A DNA stretch of 64,000 nt from an uncultured Lachnoclostridium sp. GTDB taxonomy: Bacteria; Bacillota; Clostridia; Lachnospirales; Lachnospiraceae. A program made the translations under genes and the position numbers. The stretch spans positions 248,001 through 312,000 of the forward strand of contig CALWLW010000002.1 in assembly GCA_944381625.1 (NCBI GenBank), written 5' to 3'. The notes beneath the pieces are model-generated. The model saw only the letters and a list, made by a program, of their open reading frames with translations. It had not been told where the DNA came from and did no database searches. Below, piece after piece: positions 1 to 8,777 of the stretch (the stretch's first letter is position 1; every line of letters begins with the position of its first letter).

Positions 1-117
1 ATGTATGCAATAGAATTATCCCGGCTTATAGAAGCGGTTAGAGAAGCATCATATTCAACGAATGATTTTGCTGTGGCGATGGGCGAATTGGGAAGCATTT
101 TAAAGAAAATTCAGTAA
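1..117 (+). CDS. small prophage protein, 38 codons, possibly partial
   Basis: An open frame begins with ATG at the first base and stops with TAA at 115-117. It encodes about 38 residues with an alternating charged and hydrophobic pattern, like a short helical protein. The real start may lie before the window, so it could be the C-terminal end of a longer protein. It lies just upstream of the late-regulator-like gene, in the same direction. No family is recognised. Confidence 0.4.
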   Translation: MYAIELSRLIEAVREASYSTNDFAVAMGELGSILKKIQ

Positions 118-199
118 CACAAAAAGGCAGGAGGGCGGATATTGATGATTCCTATGCGGCCAGCATGCCGGACATAAAATAAACGAGGAGGGGACAGCA

Positions 200-784
200 A
201 TGGAGAAAAGACAGAAAGAGTGCTGCGGGAGGTGCCAGTACATCGTAGCCGGCGAAGTGCCGGGAGCTCCTGAATGGATGTGCAATAACGGCGAGAGTGA
301 GAGATTTGAGAGCAGCGTGGATCGTGGGAGCAGGTGTGATCATTACGTACATAAGCCCACGGAGACGGAAATAAAAAAAGAATATCTGCAAAGCTATCGC
401 ACTCATGTGCGCCGGATCCGTCGGATCGAGGCGGAGCTGGAAGAGATTCGGGCGATGCGCACCGCTATATCCGTCAACAATGACGGTATGCCGCATGGAT
501 CAGCACAGACAGATCTGTCCTCCTACGCGGCACGGTTGGACGAGCTGGAGAGAGCTTTAATCCAGGAGAGATATCGGAGAGTGGTGGCCTATAAAGATAT
601 CACTGATCAGATCAAAAAACTGAAAAGCGAGCATGAGCAGGATGTATTGTTTTATCGTTATATCAGAGGGATGGACTGGTGGGAAATAGCAGAAAAGATG
701 GAGTATTCTGAGAGGCAAATCTTCCGTCTACATGGAAAAGGATTAAAAAATATAAAAATAAAAGATGTCAGTGAATGTCAGTAA
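200..784 (+). CDS. phage late-regulator-like protein (DUF1492/ArpU type) with N-terminal Cys cluster
   Basis: The start ATG has a strong GAGGAGGGG site. The C-terminal third (about residues 145-190) reads LFYRYIRGMDWWEIAEKMEYSERQIFRLHGK, shortened here to its key pattern: an RYI-G-W-EIA-YS-RQ-R helix-turn-helix like sigma region 4, as in the ArpU/RinA/DUF1492 regulators that switch on late phage genes next to the terminase. The middle is a charged coiled coil. The first 50 residues carry CCGRC and later Cys and His residues, suggesting a small metal-binding segment not usual for this family. The position immediately before the terminase small subunit supports a role as late-gene activator; its DNA target is unknown. 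Confidence 0.65.
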   Translation: MEKRQKECCGRCQYIVAGEVPGAPEWMCNNGESERFESSVDRGSRCDHYVHKPTETEIKKEYLQSYRTHVRRIRRIEAELEEIRAMRTAISVNNDGMPHGSAQTDLSSYAARLDELERALIQERYRRVVAYKDITDQIKKLKSEHEQDVLFYRYIRGMDWWEIAEKMEYSERQIFRLHGKGLKNIKIKDVSECQ

Positions 785-849
785 GATCTGTGGTAATATG
801 GTATCATCGAGAAAAGGATAAAGACAAAGCAACAGGAAGGGAGAACCGT

Positions 850-870
850 AAAAGGAGGATCTTCCTTTTT
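850..870 (+). terminator. weak terminator-like hairpin
   Basis: AAAGGA (851-856) can pair with TCCTTT (863-868) and is followed by T residues. The stem is short and the left arm also resembles a ribosome binding site, so the call is tentative. It lies between the regulator gene and the first palindrome. Confidence 0.3.
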
Positions 871-898
871 GCTTGCAGGGAGCAGGCCAAAGGAATAT

Positions 899-912
899 TT
901 GCGCCGGCGCAA
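899..912. repeat. 14-bp palindrome TTGCGCCGGCGCAA, copy 1
   Basis: A perfect 14-bp palindrome, followed by G as in all copies. It sits 15 bp before the terminase small-subunit start, just upstream of its ribosome binding site. Other copies are at 5912, 21586 and 24658; none was found in the flanking host DNA. Confidence 0.85.
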
Positions 913-926
913 GCGGGGGTGGTTCG

Positions 927-1826
927 ATGGCCAGAGCACCCAATGAAAAAGCTCAGAAAGCCAAAGAAATGTTTTGCCAAGGGATGCGTCCTACGGAGAT
1001 AGCAAAGCATCTGGAGGTCCCGGAAGGAACGGTGCGACGCTGGAAGCATACGTATGGATGGGAACGCGAACGTTCAGAAAAGAATACCGAACGTTCGGAT
1101 AAAAATACCGAACGTTCGGAAAAGAAAAAACGATCTCAGGAAGAAGCTGTTGCGGGAGCAGTCGACCAAGTAATGGAAAATGATGGTTTGACTGATAAGC
1201 AGCGGCTTTTTTGCATCCTGTACGTGCGGAGCTTTAATGCCACAAAAGCATACCAAAAAGCGTATGGAGTTGATTATAATACAGCCGCCTCCATCGCATA
1301 CCGACTGCTGGAAAAAGATGGAGTAAAAAACGAAATTCAGCGGCTGAAAAAGAACCGGTTGAATCGGGAGATGATAGATGAACACGATATCTTCCAGAGG
1401 TACATGGACATCGCTTTTGCAGACATCACAGATTATGTGACATTTGGCCGGGAGCAGGTGCCAGTCATGGGCCCGTTTGGCCCAATCAGAGTAAAAGATA
1501 AAAATGGCAGGCAAGTTGAACTAAAAAAGGAAGTCAATGTTGTGAAATTCCGGGAAAGCGAAGACGTAGATGGAACTATCATTTCCGAAGTAAAGCAGGG
1601 GAAAGACGGAGCCAGTATAAAACTGGCAGATCGAATGAAGGCTTTGCAATGGCTGTCTGATCACATAGGGATTGCCACGGACGAACAGAAGGCGAGAATC
1701 GCTGTTCTGAAAGCAAAAGTGCAGGATTCCGAGATCGACGAGGCCGAAGACGACGGATTCCTGGACGCACTGAATGGGTCAGCAAAGGGTGACTGGTCAG
1801 ATGAAGACGAAACGGATAACGTTTAA
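927..1826 (+). CDS. xtmA: terminase small subunit
   Basis: Recognises phage DNA and hands it to the large subunit for packaging. About residues 15-45 form a helix-turn-helix with the pattern RPTEIAKHLEVPEGTVRRWK, followed by three short repeats containing ERS(E/D)KNT and then the terminase_2 body with TDKQRLFCILYVRSFNATKAYQ. I place the start at ATG 927 (MARAPNE) because GGGGGTGG lies just upstream; an in-frame ATG at 873 would add 18 residues without similarity to the family. The 3' end overlaps the large subunit gene by 26 bp. The ERSEKNT repeats look like a variable linker between DNA-binding and oligomerisation parts. Confidence 0.88.
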   Translation: MARAPNEKAQKAKEMFCQGMRPTEIAKHLEVPEGTVRRWKHTYGWERERSEKNTERSDKNTERSEKKKRSQEEAVAGAVDQVMENDGLTDKQRLFCILYVRSFNATKAYQKAYGVDYNTAASIAYRLLEKDGVKNEIQRLKKNRLNREMIDEHDIFQRYMDIAFADITDYVTFGREQVPVMGPFGPIRVKDKNGRQVELKKEVNVVKFRESEDVDGTIISEVKQGKDGASIKLADRMKALQWLSDHIGIATDEQKARIAVLKAKVQDSEIDEAEDDGFLDALNGSAKGDWSDEDETDNV

Positions 1827-3141
1827 ATTCAAGCCATTTTCAAAAAAGCAAAGGCAAGTATTGAATTGGTGGTGCCAGGACTCGCCGGTCAAAGATTATG
1901 ACGGCATCATTGCAGATGGAGCGATTCGATCTGGAAAGACCGTCAGCATGTCGTTATCCTTTGTGTTCTGGGCCATGAGCAGCTTCTCCGGCCAGAATTT
2001 TGCCATGTGTGGAAAGACAATAGGCTCTTTCCGGCGCAACGTCTTATTTTGGCTGAAGATCATGCTCCGGAGCCGTGGATATCACGTGACGGATCACCGG
2101 GCGGACAATCTGGTGGAAGTCACCCGGAATGGCGTTACCAATCATTTTTATATATTCGGCGGCAAGGACGAAAGCTCCCAGGATCTCATCCAGGGAATTA
2201 CTCTGGCAGGTGTCTTTTTTGACGAGGTCGCCCTGATGCCAGAGAGCTTTGTCAACCAGGCGACGGGGCGATGCTCCGTAGAAGGGTCAAAATTTTGGTT
2301 CAACTGCAACCCGGATGGCCCATACCACTGGTTTAAACAAAAATGGATCAATAAATCAATTGGATACCTCGGAAAGAAGAAGGCGGGGGAGATCCGGAAG
2401 AAACTGCAGGAAGAAGGCAAAGAAGACGACCTGAAGAAGCTGCTTTACCTGCACTTTGACATGGATGACAACCTGAGCCTGTCCGAAAAGATAAAAGCCA
2501 GGTACCGGAGCCTGTACAAGGGCGTATTTTTTAAACGGTACATCCTGGGCCTGTGGGCTATGGCAGAGGGTGTCATTTACGACATGTTCGATGAGGCGAT
2601 GCATGTGGTGGACAGCATTATCCCGGCAAAGGATCCCATATATTACGTATCGTGCGACTATGGTACGCAAAATGCCACGGTATTCCTGCTCTGGACAAAG
2701 GACCAGAAAGGGAGATGGGCCTGCATCCGGGAATATTATTACAGCGGCCGCGATGAGAAAAAGCAGAAAACGGACAGTGAGTTTGCGGATGACCTGGGAA
2801 AATGGCTGGAGGGGATCTCGCCGAAGCGTATTGTCGTGGATCCGGCGGCGGCCTCCTTCATCGCAGAACTGAAAAAGCGTGGGTACTCCGTGAAGCCGGC
2901 CAAAAATGATGTGCTGGACGGGATCCGGTTCGTGGCGTCTCTTCTGGCGCAGAAAGAGGTCGTCTTCTGCAGATGCTGCGAAAATACGATCCAGGAATTT
3001 GCCTCTTACGTATGGGATTCAAAGGCGGCGGAACGGGGCGAAGATAAGCCGGTGAAAACAGCAGACCATTGCATGGATGCTGTCCGCTATTTTTGTTATA
3101 CGATTGCGCGCAAACCGCGCGGGATTACGATTTTGAGATGA
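1801..3141 (+). CDS. xtmB: terminase large subunit (PBSX family)
   Basis: ATP-driven packaging motor and nuclease. Walker A is GAIRSGKT (about residues 40-47) and Walker B is VFFDE (about 138-142). The C-terminal nuclease part begins near YVSCDYGTQNATV with its acidic residue, continues with VVDPAAASF and ends near DHCMDAVRYFCY. Length, about 446 residues, fits the family. Start ATG 1801 follows GGTGA; a start at 1774 would add nine residues. It overlaps the small subunit gene and lies 10 bp before the portal start. Confidence 0.93.
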   Translation: MKTKRITFKFKPFSKKQRQVLNWWCQDSPVKDYDGIIADGAIRSGKTVSMSLSFVFWAMSSFSGQNFAMCGKTIGSFRRNVLFWLKIMLRSRGYHVTDHRADNLVEVTRNGVTNHFYIFGGKDESSQDLIQGITLAGVFFDEVALMPESFVNQATGRCSVEGSKFWFNCNPDGPYHWFKQKWINKSIGYLGKKKAGEIRKKLQEEGKEDDLKKLLYLHFDMDDNLSLSEKIKARYRSLYKGVFFKRYILGLWAMAEGVIYDMFDEAMHVVDSIIPAKDPIYYVSCDYGTQNATVFLLWTKDQKGRWACIREYYYSGRDEKKQKTDSEFADDLGKWLEGISPKRIVVDPAAASFIAELKKRGYSVKPAKNDVLDGIRFVASLLAQKEVVFCRCCENTIQEFASYVWDSKAAERGEDKPVKTADHCMDAVRYFCYTIARKPRGITILR

Positions 3142-3151
3142 GGTGACAACC

Positions 3152-4555
3152 ATGGAACTTGAAGTGATGAAACGTCTGATAAAAAAATACGCAACGGGAC
3201 ATGCCGACTATGTTGCGAAATGCGATGTGGCAGAGAGGTATTACTTAAATAAGACAGACATCCTGTACCAGGAGAAAAAAGAAGACGAGAACGGGAACCC
3301 GATGCGGAATGCAGACAACCGGATCCCGCGGAATTTCCATGGCCTGCTTGCGAACCAGAAAGCGGCGTATGCATTTACGGCGCCCCCGCTGTTTGATGTG
3401 GGATCGAAAAAGACCAACGAGAGGATAGCAGAGGCGCTCGGAGATGAATATAAAAAGAACAGCATGGAGCTATGCGTGAATGCCGCGAACTTTCGGACGG
3501 CCTGGGTACATTACTGGCAAGGTGAAGACGGATTTGAATGGGCGGTGGTGGACAGCCGGGAAATTATCCCTGTCATGTCAAGGAGCCTGAAAAAGAAGCT
3601 CATGGGAGTGCTGCGGACATATAGAGATATCGATGAAGCGACGGGGGACACCTATGTGGTCTATGAGTATTGGACGGAAACGGAGTGTCAGGCATTCCGA
3701 CGGAGAACTGCGGACACGGTGGACGAAGGGCTAAGCCACTACAGCATGTTCGAGGACCCGGAAGCAAGCGGACAAATGGTTTCGCAGTACAGGCACGACA
3801 TGGGGGAGGTACCGTTTATCCCGTTTCGGAACAACAATGTGGAAACAGATGATCTCGTAAATATCAAGCCGCTGATCGATGTCTATGACAAAGTGTTCAG
3901 CGGCTTTATCAATGACCTGGAAGACATCCAGGAACTGATCTTTGTCCTGACTGGATACGGGGATGAAGAAACGAACGGATTCCTGCAGCAGTTAAAGAAA
4001 TATAAAGTGATCAAGCTGGATCCGGAAGATGGGGCGGATGCAAAGACACTCAGCATAGAGATCCCGGTGGAGGCCAGGGAAAAAGTCCTGGAGACGACCA
4101 GAAAAGCGATCTTCGAGCAGGGGCAGGGATTTGACCCGCAGCCCGAGAACTTTGGAAACCAGAGCGGGGAAGCCCTGAAATTTATGTATGCCCTGCTGGA
4201 AATGAAAGTGGGATTGATGCAAACAGAATTTGAGCTTGGCTTTGCGAAACTGGTTCGGGCGATCTGCCGCTTTTATAGCCTGGAGTGTAAAAAGGTCATA
4301 CAGACCTGGACCAGAACCAGTATTAAAAACGATACAGAGCTGGCCACGATCTGCCAGATGAGTGAAGGTATTGTATCCAGGATGACGATCCTGAAAAACC
4401 ATCCCCTTGTAGAAGATGCGGAACAGGAGCTAAAGCAGCTGGAAAAAGAAGAGAAAGAAGCCCAGGAAAAAGCAGAGCTTTATCCAAACAGTTTTAAAAA
4501 TGGAGATCCCGGAGGCGGGAAAGAGGTCGACGTGAAGAATGGCGAAGAACAATAA
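3152..4555 (+). CDS. phage portal protein (SPP1 gp6-like)
   Basis: Forms the dodecameric portal at one capsid vertex through which DNA enters and leaves. The protein has the conserved opening with CDVAERYYLNKTDI, then NRIPRNFHGLLANQKAAYAF and the later SGEALKFMYALLEMK region of SPP1-type portals. About 467 residues is normal. ATG 3152 is preceded by AGGTGACAACC; the GTG at 3143 is part of that site and is a less likely start. The acidic, lysine-rich C-terminal tail overlaps the minor head gene by 17 bp, suggesting translational coupling. Confidence 0.92.
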   Translation: MELEVMKRLIKKYATGHADYVAKCDVAERYYLNKTDILYQEKKEDENGNPMRNADNRIPRNFHGLLANQKAAYAFTAPPLFDVGSKKTNERIAEALGDEYKKNSMELCVNAANFRTAWVHYWQGEDGFEWAVVDSREIIPVMSRSLKKKLMGVLRTYRDIDEATGDTYVVYEYWTETECQAFRRRTADTVDEGLSHYSMFEDPEASGQMVSQYRHDMGEVPFIPFRNNNVETDDLVNIKPLIDVYDKVFSGFINDLEDIQELIFVLTGYGDEETNGFLQQLKKYKVIKLDPEDGADAKTLSIEIPVEAREKVLETTRKAIFEQGQGFDPQPENFGNQSGEALKFMYALLEMKVGLMQTEFELGFAKLVRAICRFYSLECKKVIQTWTRTSIKNDTELATICQMSEGIVSRMTILKNHPLVEDAEQELKQLEKEEKEAQEKAELYPNSFKNGDPGGGKEVDVKNGEEQ

Positions 4556-5606
4556 CTACTGGCGAAAACGCATGAAAGCTCTGGCAGAGGAACGCTTTCA
4601 GGATGCCCAGGAAATCTACCAGGACATCCAGGAGCAGTACCGTCGGGCTTTGAACGATGTGCAGCAGGACATAGAGATCTGGTATCAGCGACTGGCTGAT
4701 AATAACGATATCAGCTACGCGGCGGCGAAGAAACTCCTGAAGAAAGATGAACTGAAAGAATTTAAATGGACTGTGGAGCAGTACATAAAGGCTGGGAAAG
4801 AGAGCGACGTCAATGGGAAATGGATCAAGGAACTGGAGAATGCTTCTGCCAAATATCATATTTCCCGTCTGGAAGCCCTGAAGCTCCAGATACAGCAGCA
4901 CGCAGAACTTCTGTCGGCGCAGATAGAGGGGGAAATGACGGAGTATCTCCATAAAGCATACGGGGAGCAGTATTACCGGACTGCGTATGAGATTGCAGTG
5001 GGAACCGGGGTGGGATCCAACCTGACACAGCTGAACACGAAAGCCATAGAAACCGTCCTTGCGAAGCCTTGGGCACGAGACGGGAAAGCGTTCTCGGACC
5101 GCATCTGGGATAACAAGGATAAACTGGTGAGGAACCTCCATACAGAGCTGGCACAGTGCATCACTCGCGGAGAAGCTCCAAAGAAAGCCATCGACCGGTT
5201 GGCGAAGACGATGAACGTCAGCCGGAACCAGGCGGGAAACCTGATCATGACAGAGACCGCGGCCATATCCGCAGAAGCGCAGAAACATTGCTATAAAGAA
5301 CTCGGCGTAGAGGAATTTATGGTAGTGGAGACATTGGACCAGAAGACCTGCAAGATCTGCCGAGACATGGATGGGAGGCATTACCCCATGTCTGATTACC
5401 GGATCGGGGAGACGGCTCCGCCGTTTCATCCCCGCTGCAGGGGATGCACCTGTCCGTATTATGATGACGAGTTCACGCAGGGCGCACAACGGGCCGCTAG
5501 GGATGAGCAGGGAGAAATCTACTATGTGCCCGCCAATATGTCATATAGAGACTGGAAGGAAACCTATGTGAGCGGGGAGCAGATGACACTGGATAGGCTT
5601 GAATGA
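4539..5606 (+). CDS. minor head protein (SPP1 gp7/MuF family)
   Basis: A minor capsid protein that binds the portal and aids head morphogenesis. The first 170 residues are a long charged helical region. The MuF domain follows, with DRLAKTMNVSRNQAGNLIMTE split here to its key pattern NQAGNLIMTET, then ETLDQKTCKICRDMDG and HPRCRGCTCPYY. The Cys/His set CKIC, HPRC, GCTC could bind a metal. The gene overlaps the portal gene and has the expected place in the packaging module. Confidence 0.88.
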   Translation: MAKNNNYWRKRMKALAEERFQDAQEIYQDIQEQYRRALNDVQQDIEIWYQRLADNNDISYAAAKKLLKKDELKEFKWTVEQYIKAGKESDVNGKWIKELENASAKYHISRLEALKLQIQQHAELLSAQIEGEMTEYLHKAYGEQYYRTAYEIAVGTGVGSNLTQLNTKAIETVLAKPWARDGKAFSDRIWDNKDKLVRNLHTELAQCITRGEAPKKAIDRLAKTMNVSRNQAGNLIMTETAAISAEAQKHCYKELGVEEFMVVETLDQKTCKICRDMDGRHYPMSDYRIGETAPPFHPRCRGCTCPYYDDEFTQGAQRAARDEQGEIYYVPANMSYRDWKETYVSGEQMTLDRLE

Positions 5607-5658
5607 AAAAAGGATCAGGATATGATAAGATCAGAAGCAAGAAAGAACAGGAACTGAG

Positions 5659-5847
5659 ATGATAGATATTTTCTTGTCTGGAGGATCCTTTTTGGGAGCA
5701 TGCATGTCATACGAATTTTTTTCGGCGATCATGACGGATGACTTTCTGGGAGCAGATGATTTTATTAAGGTTAAGCTCGCAGACGGGACACGGGTCGCAG
5801 TGAGAAAAGGAGATGTATGTGCGTTTTGCGAAAGCACGGATTCCTGA
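5659..5847 (+). CDS. small phage protein of unknown function, 62 aa
   Basis: ATG follows GGAAC in a short gap after the minor head gene. The product has a hydrophobic start, then FIKVKLADGTRVAVRKGDV, which looks like a small beta-strand domain. It contains three Cys residues. No family is recognised; placement among head genes suggests a minor morphogenesis or accessory role. It is followed by a terminator. Confidence 0.6.
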   Translation: MIDIFLSGGSFLGACMSYEFFSAIMTDDFLGADDFIKVKLADGTRVAVRKGDVCAFCESTDS

Positions 5848-5869
5848 AAACTGAAGGAAGTAAATAATT

Positions 5870-5902
5870 ATACCGTTGGCCAAAAAGACCAGCGGTATTT
5901 TT
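5870..5902 (+). terminator. rho-independent terminator
   Basis: ATACCGTTGG (5870-5879) pairs with CCAGCGGTAT (5889-5898) with one G-T pair, followed by TTTTTAT. It would end or reduce transcription after the small gene and lies 10 bp before palindrome copy 2. Confidence 0.7.
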
Positions 5903-5911
5903 ATACCCAAA

Positions 5912-5925
5912 TTGCGCCGGCGCAA
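5912..5925. repeat. 14-bp palindrome TTGCGCCGGCGCAA, copy 2
   Basis: Perfect copy of the palindrome, directly between a terminator and the AAGGAGGTGA ribosome binding site of the next gene. Confidence 0.85.
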
Positions 5926-5942
5926 GAAAGGAGGTGAGAACG

Positions 5943-6230
5943 ATGCTGTACCGTAAAAAACCGGTAGAAGTGGAAGCGTTCCAGCTGTCGCGGGATGTGG
6001 ACGCAATCGCACCAGAATGGTTCACCCAGGCGGTGATTGATGAAAAGGTGCATATTGACCGCAGCCTGGTGGATGGCCATGCAGTCGTATATGGCTGTAC
6101 GGTAGAGACCCTGGAGGGAAGGATGAAGGCCCGGATCGGCGACTATATCATCCGCGGAGTGAACGGGGAACTGTATCCATGCAAGCCGGATATTTTCCAG
6201 AAAACATACGAAGCCGTCCATGAGCCATAA
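5943..6230 (+). CDS. conserved phage protein, 95 aa
   Basis: Start ATG 5943 follows a textbook AAGGAGGTGAGAACG site; GTG 5934 lies inside that site and is rejected. The protein opens with YRKKPVEVEAFQL and ends with IGDYIIRGVNGELYPCKPDIF, the hallmark of a small family seen widely in phages of Firmicutes and often annotated only as phage protein. It is probably a compact beta-rich domain. Its role is not established. It lies between head genes behind palindrome copy 2. Confidence 0.75.
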   Translation: MLYRKKPVEVEAFQLSRDVDAIAPEWFTQAVIDEKVHIDRSLVDGHAVVYGCTVETLEGRMKARIGDYIIRGVNGELYPCKPDIFQKTYEAVHEP

Positions 6231-6257
6231 CACGCAGAAGATTCTGGGTGTTATTTT
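6229..6257 (+). terminator. terminator overlapping the preceding stop codon
   Basis: AACACGCAG (6229-6237) pairs with CTGGGTGTT (6244-6252) with one mismatch, followed by ATTTTT. The stem begins within the stop codon of the 95-aa gene. Confidence 0.55.
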
Positions 6258-6345
6258 TCGCCTTTTTCGTATTGCAGGCGGTAAAGAACAAGCTTCATTC
6301 GTGGTTCGTCACCCACGGTAAAAAACGGAATGGAAGGAGAAAAAA

Positions 6346-6945
6346 ATGAACAAAGAAGACCTGATAGCAATGGGACTGACTGAGGAGCAGGCAGGGAAAG
6401 TCATGGAAGCCCTGAATGGGAACTATGTTACCAAAACGCGGTTCAATGAAGTGAACCAGGAAAATGGGAAACTGAAAAAGACCCTGTCCGAGCGGGACAG
6501 CCAGATGGAAGAACTGAAGAAGACCTCCGGGAACACCGAAGAACTGCAGAAAAAGATCGAGGAGCTTCAGGCTGGCAACAAAGCAGAGACAGAAAAGCAT
6601 GAGAGGGAGATCAAAGACCTGAAGCTGACCAATGCGATCAAACTGGCGTTGAACGGGAAGGTCCATGACGAGGATATGGCCGCGGCGCTTTTTGACCGTG
6701 AGAAGCTGATTCTGACAGCGGATGGGAAGGTGTCCGGGCTGGAAGAACAGCTCAAGGTAATCCGGGAGAATAAAGCCTTTCTCTTCAAGGATGCAGGATC
6801 CTATAGCCCTGCAGGAGGAAGCGGGGCGCCGAAAAACAACCCATTTGCAAAAGAAACATGGAACATGACGGAACAGGGAAAGCTGTTCCGGGAGAATCCG
6901 GCACAGGCCAGGGAACTGGCGGCTGCAGCCGGAGTAAAACTCTAA
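6346..6945 (+). CDS. phage capsid scaffold protein (GP20-like)
   Basis: Scaffold that guides capsid assembly and is then lost. The protein starts with KEDLIAMGLTEEQAGKVME, has a long coiled coil (about residues 35-100, rich in K, E and Q) and ends with a basic-hydrophobic tail containing GAPKNNPFAKETWNMTEQGKLF typical of GP20 scaffolds. The start follows GGAAGGAGAAAAAA. It sits directly before the capsid gene as in SPP1-like and PBSX-like phages. Confidence 0.85.
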   Translation: MNKEDLIAMGLTEEQAGKVMEALNGNYVTKTRFNEVNQENGKLKKTLSERDSQMEELKKTSGNTEELQKKIEELQAGNKAETEKHEREIKDLKLTNAIKLALNGKVHDEDMAAALFDREKLILTADGKVSGLEEQLKVIRENKAFLFKDAGSYSPAGGSGAPKNNPFAKETWNMTEQGKLFRENPAQARELAAAAGVKL

Positions 6946-6964
6946 GAGAGGATAGGTGAATCAT

Positions 6965-7969
6965 ATGCCAGGAACAACGTTACAGGACGTAATTGTACCG
7001 GAACTTTTTAACCCGTATGTGATAAACCGCACGATGGAGCTGTCAGCGCTGGTGCAGTGCGGGATTATTGCAAATAACAGCGAATTTGATGCGCTGGCAT
7101 CCCAGGCAGCGCCTACGGTCAACATGCCGTTTTTCGAGGATCTGACCGGGGAATCGGAGCAGGTGATCGAAGGAGAAGATCTGGAAGATAACAAGATCAC
7201 ATCCAACAAGGACGTGGCCGCGATTATCCGCAGGGCAAAGATGTGGAGCGCCACAGACCTTTCCGCGGCGTTGGCCGGGACGGATCCTATGATGGCGATT
7301 GCCTCTCTGGTTGCCGGATTCTGGGCGCGTGACATGCAGAAGGAATTGGTCGCCATCCTGAATGGGGTTTTCGGGACCATTCCGGCCGGAGCGGAAGGGA
7401 CGCCCCCGGCAGAGACCAGGCTTGCATCGAACCTGCTGGATATCTCGACAAAATCCGGGACAAACGCGAACTGGTCTGGCAATGCTTTTATTGATGCAGA
7501 ACAGCTCCTGGGAGATGCAAAGGCACAGCTGAGCGGGATCTGTATGCACAGCGCCACGGAAGCATATCTGAAAAAGCAGAACCTGATTGACACCGTACAG
7601 CCGTCTAATGACGTGGCGTTCAAGACGTATCAGGGGAAAAGAGTCATTGTAGATGACGGATGCCCGGTTTCCTCCGGCGTGTACACAACGTACCTCTTCG
7701 GAAATGGGGCTGTGGCGCTGGGACATGGAAACCCCGTAGGATTTGTGCCGACGGAAACGGACCGGGTAAAGCGGAGAGGATCGGGCGTCGATTATCTGAT
7801 CAACCGCAAAACGATGATCCTGCATCCGCGGGGGATCCAGTTTACCAATGCGAATGTAGCCAAGACGGAAGGTCCTTCCAGGACAGAACTGGGAGATCCG
7901 AAGAACTGGAATCCGGTTTACGAACACAAGCAGATCCGAATCGTCGCTTTTAAGCATAAACTTGGCTAA
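6965..7969 (+). CDS. major capsid protein
   Basis: Main head protein, expected HK97 fold. The sequence begins PGTTLQDVIVPELFNPYV and includes NMPFFEDLTGESEQVIEGED, RRAKMWSATDLSAALAGTDP and a C-terminal RIVAFKHKLG. About 334 residues with no obvious delta domain, in line with a separate scaffold gene. Start ATG 6965 has AGGTG seven bases upstream; GTG 6956 is less well placed. It follows the scaffold gene by 19 bp. Confidence 0.9.
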   Translation: MPGTTLQDVIVPELFNPYVINRTMELSALVQCGIIANNSEFDALASQAAPTVNMPFFEDLTGESEQVIEGEDLEDNKITSNKDVAAIIRRAKMWSATDLSAALAGTDPMMAIASLVAGFWARDMQKELVAILNGVFGTIPAGAEGTPPAETRLASNLLDISTKSGTNANWSGNAFIDAEQLLGDAKAQLSGICMHSATEAYLKKQNLIDTVQPSNDVAFKTYQGKRVIVDDGCPVSSGVYTTYLFGNGAVALGHGNPVGFVPTETDRVKRRGSGVDYLINRKTMILHPRGIQFTNANVAKTEGPSRTELGDPKNWNPVYEHKQIRIVAFKHKLG

Positions 7970-7983
7970 CAGGGGGACCGAAG

Positions 7984-8427
7984 ATGAAAGAGACAGCTTT
8001 AAAAGAGGTGGTAAATACTTTATCGGCTCTGGGGAGCAGTCTCCCGGAGGTCTTTTCCAGGATGGTGCTGATGAGGCTTGAGGCGATGGGGTGCCAGGCG
8101 AACGATGCGTTCGGCCTGGCGTTTATAGCGCGGAAAGAGGAATTGAAGATCTTAAATTACTGCCATATTGCGGAGATGCCGCTCGAATTATATCCAATGT
8201 TGTGTGACCGGACTTGCGGGCAGTATCTTTACGGGCAGAAACAGACAGGGCTCCTGAACATAGAAACTTTGGATCTATCAGGAGCCTTGTCTTCCATCAC
8301 GGAAGGGGATGTCAGTCTTTCTTTCCGGTCTGGAGCATCTGATGCGGAGAAACTGGATGCTCTGTTGGATCTGATGATGGAGACAGGGAAGGAGCAGCTG
8401 GCATGCTTTCGAAGAATCAAGTGGTGA
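7984..8427 (+). CDS. head-tail connector protein
   Basis: A 147-residue, mainly helical protein located where head-completion proteins such as YqbG lie in PBSX-like phages. It would extend the portal and form the first ring of the connector. The start follows GGGGGACCGAAG. Its 3' end overlaps the next connector gene by 25 bp. Assignment rests on position and size more than on a motif. Confidence 0.65.
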   Translation: MKETALKEVVNTLSALGSSLPEVFSRMVLMRLEAMGCQANDAFGLAFIARKEELKILNYCHIAEMPLELYPMLCDRTCGQYLYGQKQTGLLNIETLDLSGALSSITEGDVSLSFRSGASDAEKLDALLDLMMETGKEQLACFRRIKW

Positions 8428-8777
8428 TGGCGCGCGCGGCGGTAGAAAAACTGTACGAAGGGACTTGCGAAATCGTAGAGTATCAGAAGTATACCAGAGA
8501 GAATAAATCGACCGGTTACCGGGAGGTACCGGTTGCGGAGGATCTGCCGTGCCGACTGTCCTACAGGCGGAAATCAGGTACCGGGCAGACGGATGCCGGC
8601 GCGGCAGTCGACCAGGAGATTACAGTGATTATGGCGCCGGAAATAGTGATAAGGCCGGGATCAAAACTGGTGATTACGCAAAACGGTGCGACAGAAGCAT
8701 ATCAATGCAGCGGGAAGCCGGCAGTATATCAGACTCATCAGGAAATCTACCTGGAACTTTTTGGAGGCTGGGCATAA
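8403..8777 (+). CDS. head closure / stopper protein (YqbH-like)
   Basis: A 124-residue protein of the phage head closure type. It contains AVEKLYEGTCEIVEYQ, then LPCRLSYRRK, and a beta-rich C-terminus with IVIRPGSKLVITQNGATEAY that fits the small barrel of stopper proteins. It overlaps the preceding gene by 25 bp and its stop overlaps the next start (TAATG), so the genes are translationally coupled. Confidence 0.75.
   Translation: MLSKNQVVMARAAVEKLYEGTCEIVEYQKYTRENKSTGYREVPVAEDLPCRLSYRRKSGTGQTDAGAAVDQEITVIMAPEIVIRPGSKLVITQNGATEAYQCSGKPAVYQTHQEIYLELFGGWA

Noticed and set aside
145-174. Nine-codon frame (MIPMRPACR) after the first small gene
   Set aside because: Too short and without supporting context.
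5603-5662. Nineteen-codon frame between the minor head gene and the 62-aa gene
   Set aside because: No good ribosome binding site and no recognisable feature.
8549-8776. Upstream extension of the gp10-like frame
   Set aside because: It overlaps the head closure gene entirely; the real start is ATG 8777 behind TTTGGAGG.
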